DNA of 64,000 nucleotides from Aphanothece saxicola GSE-SYN-MK-01-06B (lineage in GTDB: Bacteria > Cyanobacteriota > Cyanobacteriia > PCC-6307 > Cyanobiaceae): positions 124,001-188,000 of the forward strand of contig JAHHGT010000002.1 in the NCBI GenBank assembly GCA_019359745.1. Direction: 5' to 3'. The notes under the pieces were generated by a model. That model saw only the letters and a list, made by a program, of their open reading frames with translations. It did no database searches and was not told the DNA's origin. The position numbers and the translations under genes are program-made. Positions 61,983-64,000 of the stretch are shown one piece after another. Positions within the stretch are counted from its first letter, which is position 1, and each line of letters opens with the position of its first letter.

Positions 61983-62588
61983 TCAGTCCATGGCCGCCAC
62001 GAAGTCCCCGCTGCTGATCTGCTCGCCGTAGCCGGCGAAGCACGCCAGGGCCGCGGCATGGCGCTCCGGGGTCGCGGCCTGGCAGGCGTCGTGGACGCAC
62101 ACCACCCGGTAGCCGCGGTCGGCGGCATCCTTCACGGTGTGGTCGATGCACTGGTCGGTCAGCAGGCCGATCACCACCAGGGTGCGGACGGCCAGGTTGC
62201 GCAGCAGGTAGTCGAGGACGGTGGAGCTGAACGGCGAGGAGGAGCTCTTGGGGAGCACCAGCTCATCGGCCAGCGGCGCCAGCTCGGCGATCACCTCGGC
62301 GGCGCGGCTGCCGGGCGGGAAGCCCATGCCGCAGCGCTTGTAATCGAAACTGCGGTCCCGCCCGTCGGCGGTGAGGTTGGCGATCACGGTGTGGATCACC
62401 TCCAGCCGGCCCCCCCGCGCCGCCGCCAGCACCCGCTGGGCATTCGGCAGGGTGGTGGCGCGGAACCGGCGATCGAAGTCCGGATCCGGGCGGGGCTGGG
62501 CATCGCCGCAGGTGCCCTGCTGCAGATCCACCAGCAGCAGGGCGGTACCGCCGGGGTGAAGCCACTCCGCGGGTGGGAACGGCGGCAT
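61983..62588 (-). CDS. Isochorismatase-family cysteine hydrolase
   Basis: About 201 residues. Catalytic triad visible: Asp in TALLLVDLQ (about D21), Lys in LVLPKSSSSPF (about K114) and Cys in VIGLLTDQCIDHT (about C147). The family hydrolyses amides or vinyl ethers (nicotinamide, biuret, ureidoacrylate, isochorismate, N-carbamoyl compounds). Substrate unclear; the divergent GS-like ligase suggests a nitrogen compound. The MPPFPPAEW start at 62588 leaves room for the neighbouring promoter. Confidence 0.85.
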   Translation of the reverse strand: MPPFPPAEWLHPGGTALLLVDLQQGTCGDAQPRPDPDFDRRFRATTLPNAQRVLAAARGGRLEVIHTVIANLTADGRDRSFDYKRCGMGFPPGSRAAEVIAELAPLADELVLPKSSSSPFSSTVLDYLLRNLAVRTLVVIGLLTDQCIDHTVKDAADRGYRVVCVHDACQAATPERHAAALACFAGYGEQISSGDFVAAMD

Positions 62589-62638
62589 GCAGGCTCTGGC
62601 GATCCGTCCAATCATGGCGGCAGACGCTTGTCTGGCCT

Positions 62639-63991
62639 GTGTCCAATCCCCCCGCCCCCACGGCCGCGGCGCTGGCCGGCCAGGGGATCCGCTGGGTGGC
62701 GATCACCTGGATCAACCACGCCGGGGCGCCGCTGGTGAAGGTGGTGCCCCTGGCTGCGTTTGAGGCGGCGGTGACGGTGGGCGTGGGCTTCTCGCCGGTG
62801 GCCGATGCCTTCGGCGCCGACGGGTCCATCGCTGCCGCCCATCGCCTGGCCCGGCCGGACGGCGACCTGCGCCTGCGGGCCGATGCCGGTGCCCTGGCGC
62901 CGCTGGAGCCTGGCAGCGGCTGGGCCTGGGCGCCGGGGGAGCGCTTTGAGCGCAGCGGCGTGCCCTATGCCAGCGACCAGCGCCACCTGTGCCGCCGCCA
63001 GATGGAGCAGCTGCAACAGGGCGGGGTGGAGCTGCGGGCCGGCTTCGAGCTGGAGTGGCTGGTGGCCAGCCCCGCTGCCGACGGCTCGCCGGCGCCGGCG
63101 GTCCCCGGGGGGCCCTATGGGGCCGACCGGCTGCTGGAGGGCCTTGACTACGCCACGGCCCTGCTCGAGGCCCTGGAGACGGCCGGCCTGCCCTGGCTGC
63201 AGTTCCACCCGGAATATGGCGCCAGCCAGTTCGAACTGTCGCTGGCGCCTGGGTCGCCCCTGCAGGCCGCCGACCGGCTGGTGCAAGCCAGGTTGCTGAT
63301 CCAGCGGGTCACGCGCCGCTTCGGCTGGCGCTGCAGCTTCAGCCCCAAACCCAGCCTGGAGCGGGCGGGCAACGGCGGTCACCTGCACCTGAGTGTGGAG
63401 CGCGACGGCGTCCCGCTCCTGGAGGGCGGTGACGGGGAGGGGGGCCTGGGCGCGCCAGGCTCCGGGGTGCTGGCGGCCCTGCTGGCGGAACTGCCGGCCT
63501 TGATGGCCCTGGCCTGCCCCCTGGCGGTGTCCTACCGGCGACTGGGCCCGAGCTCCTGGTCGGCCCCCTTCCAGGTGTGGGGCGTGGAAAACCGGGAGGC
63601 GGCCCTGCGGCTGATTCCCGCTGCGGCCGATGGCGTTCCTGCCCACCTGGAGCTGAAGGTGGCGGATCTGGCGGCCAATCCCTACCTGCTCCTGGGGGCC
63701 GTGCAGGCCGTGGTGGCCGACGGCCTGGCGCAGGCCCGGCCGCTGCCGCCACCGGTGGTTGGGGATCCAGCCGGGTTGCCCGCCGCTGCGGTGCCGCGCC
63801 TGCCCGCCAGCCTGGCGGAGGCCTCGGCCGCCTTCGCCGCCAGCGACCTGCTGCGCCGGGCCCTGGGGGAGGCGCTGCACAGCTCCCTGGGCGACAGCCA
63901 GGCGGCGGAGGTGCGGCGCGCGGCTGACCTCAGCGAGGCGGAACTGGTGGCGGCCGCGGCCTGGTGGCCGGTGGTGGGGGGGATTGGCTGA
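62639..63991 (+). CDS. Glutamine-synthetase-like ligase
   Basis: About 450 residues from a GTG (VSNPPAPT). GS catalytic-domain pattern: ELRAGFELEWLV, PEYGASQFELSLAPGSPLQ, GNGGHLHLSVERDG, and SYRRLGPSSWSAPFQVWGVENREAALRL (region), i.e. the metal Glu, His and Arg positions are present. Compared with GlnA it is closer to gamma-glutamyl-polyamine or -amide ligases (GlnA-like/PuuA/GlnT). ATP-dependent gamma-glutamylation of an amine is a reasonable guess. Divergent from the isochorismatase gene. Confidence 0.8.
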   Translation: MSNPPAPTAAALAGQGIRWVAITWINHAGAPLVKVVPLAAFEAAVTVGVGFSPVADAFGADGSIAAAHRLARPDGDLRLRADAGALAPLEPGSGWAWAPGERFERSGVPYASDQRHLCRRQMEQLQQGGVELRAGFELEWLVASPAADGSPAPAVPGGPYGADRLLEGLDYATALLEALETAGLPWLQFHPEYGASQFELSLAPGSPLQAADRLVQARLLIQRVTRRFGWRCSFSPKPSLERAGNGGHLHLSVERDGVPLLEGGDGEGGLGAPGSGVLAALLAELPALMALACPLAVSYRRLGPSSWSAPFQVWGVENREAALRLIPAAADGVPAHLELKVADLAANPYLLLGAVQAVVADGLAQARPLPPPVVGDPAGLPAAAVPRLPASLAEASAAFAASDLLRRALGEALHSSLGDSQAAEVRRAADLSEAELVAAAAWWPVVGGIG

Positions 63992-64000
63992 GGGGCCTTC

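Overview
The window looks like chromosome of a high-GC picocyanobacterium of the alpha-cyanobacterial Cyanobium/Synechococcus group. The evidence is a BicA/SbtA/SbtB bicarbonate-uptake cluster, short intergenic spaces, frequent start/stop overlaps and few strong Shine-Dalgarno sites. No rRNA and no CRISPR array was seen. The organism call is inference from gene content; nothing was searched.

Layout. 0-12 kb: housekeeping genes, mostly on the minus strand: formamidase fmdA with a zinc-ribbon fmdB, a lipoprotein, pabC-pabB-queC (p-aminobenzoate and queuosine), an ecotin-like protease inhibitor, queE-pyrG, dps, aspS, gcvT. 12-17 kb: a stand-alone cyclic-nucleotide-binding domain, the speE-speB polyamine operon, an exported beta-carbonic anhydrase, an ArfB-like ribosome-rescue factor, mazG. 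16.6-22 kb: the inorganic-carbon island, with bicA divergent from sbtA-sbtB and then a CPA2 Na+/H+ antiporter that could supply the sodium gradient both transporters use. 22-30 kb: an arsenic/arsenosugar-type cluster (radical SAM ArsS, DUF547 lipoprotein, two glycosyltransferases, a TVP38-flavoprotein fusion, ArsM), then a cytochrome b561-like protein and a DUF2227 protein.

30.9-43 kb: a roughly 12 kb integrated element in tRNA-Val(UAC). A 49-bp copy of the tRNA 3' half marks the far end at 42904-42952, a tyrosine integrase lies just inside the tRNA, and imperfect repeats shared by both ends look like integrase arm sites. It carries a translationally coupled replication module (excisionase-like HTH, ribbon-helix-helix protein, primase-type zinc ribbon, RepA-like ATPase with an iteron-like array in its own 3' end), a serine recombinase, and a compact operon of mostly unrecognised small genes. 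Those include an IS200 TnpA-like HUH protein lacking the catalytic tyrosine, a 54-residue protein of AKGTILD-type repeats and a possible small-terminase homologue. It also encodes a pair of related small secreted cysteine proteins. A phage-satellite or plasmid-like integrative element is the best reading.

43-50 kb: a HemW-like radical SAM enzyme, an EamA exporter, a methyltransferase with a signal peptide and a HydE/PylB-like radical SAM enzyme on one strand, possibly one uncharacterised pathway, followed by a three-repeat periplasmic helical protein. 50-59.4 kb: a Tat-exported caspase, a TPR-CHAT protease-like protein, and a MacA/MacB-type efflux or export system of adaptor, permease and ATPase. 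59.4-64 kb: a diguanylate cyclase, a LuxR-type regulator whose receiver lacks the phospho-acceptor aspartate, a small unknown protein, an isochorismatase-family hydrolase and a glutamine-synthetase-like ligase.
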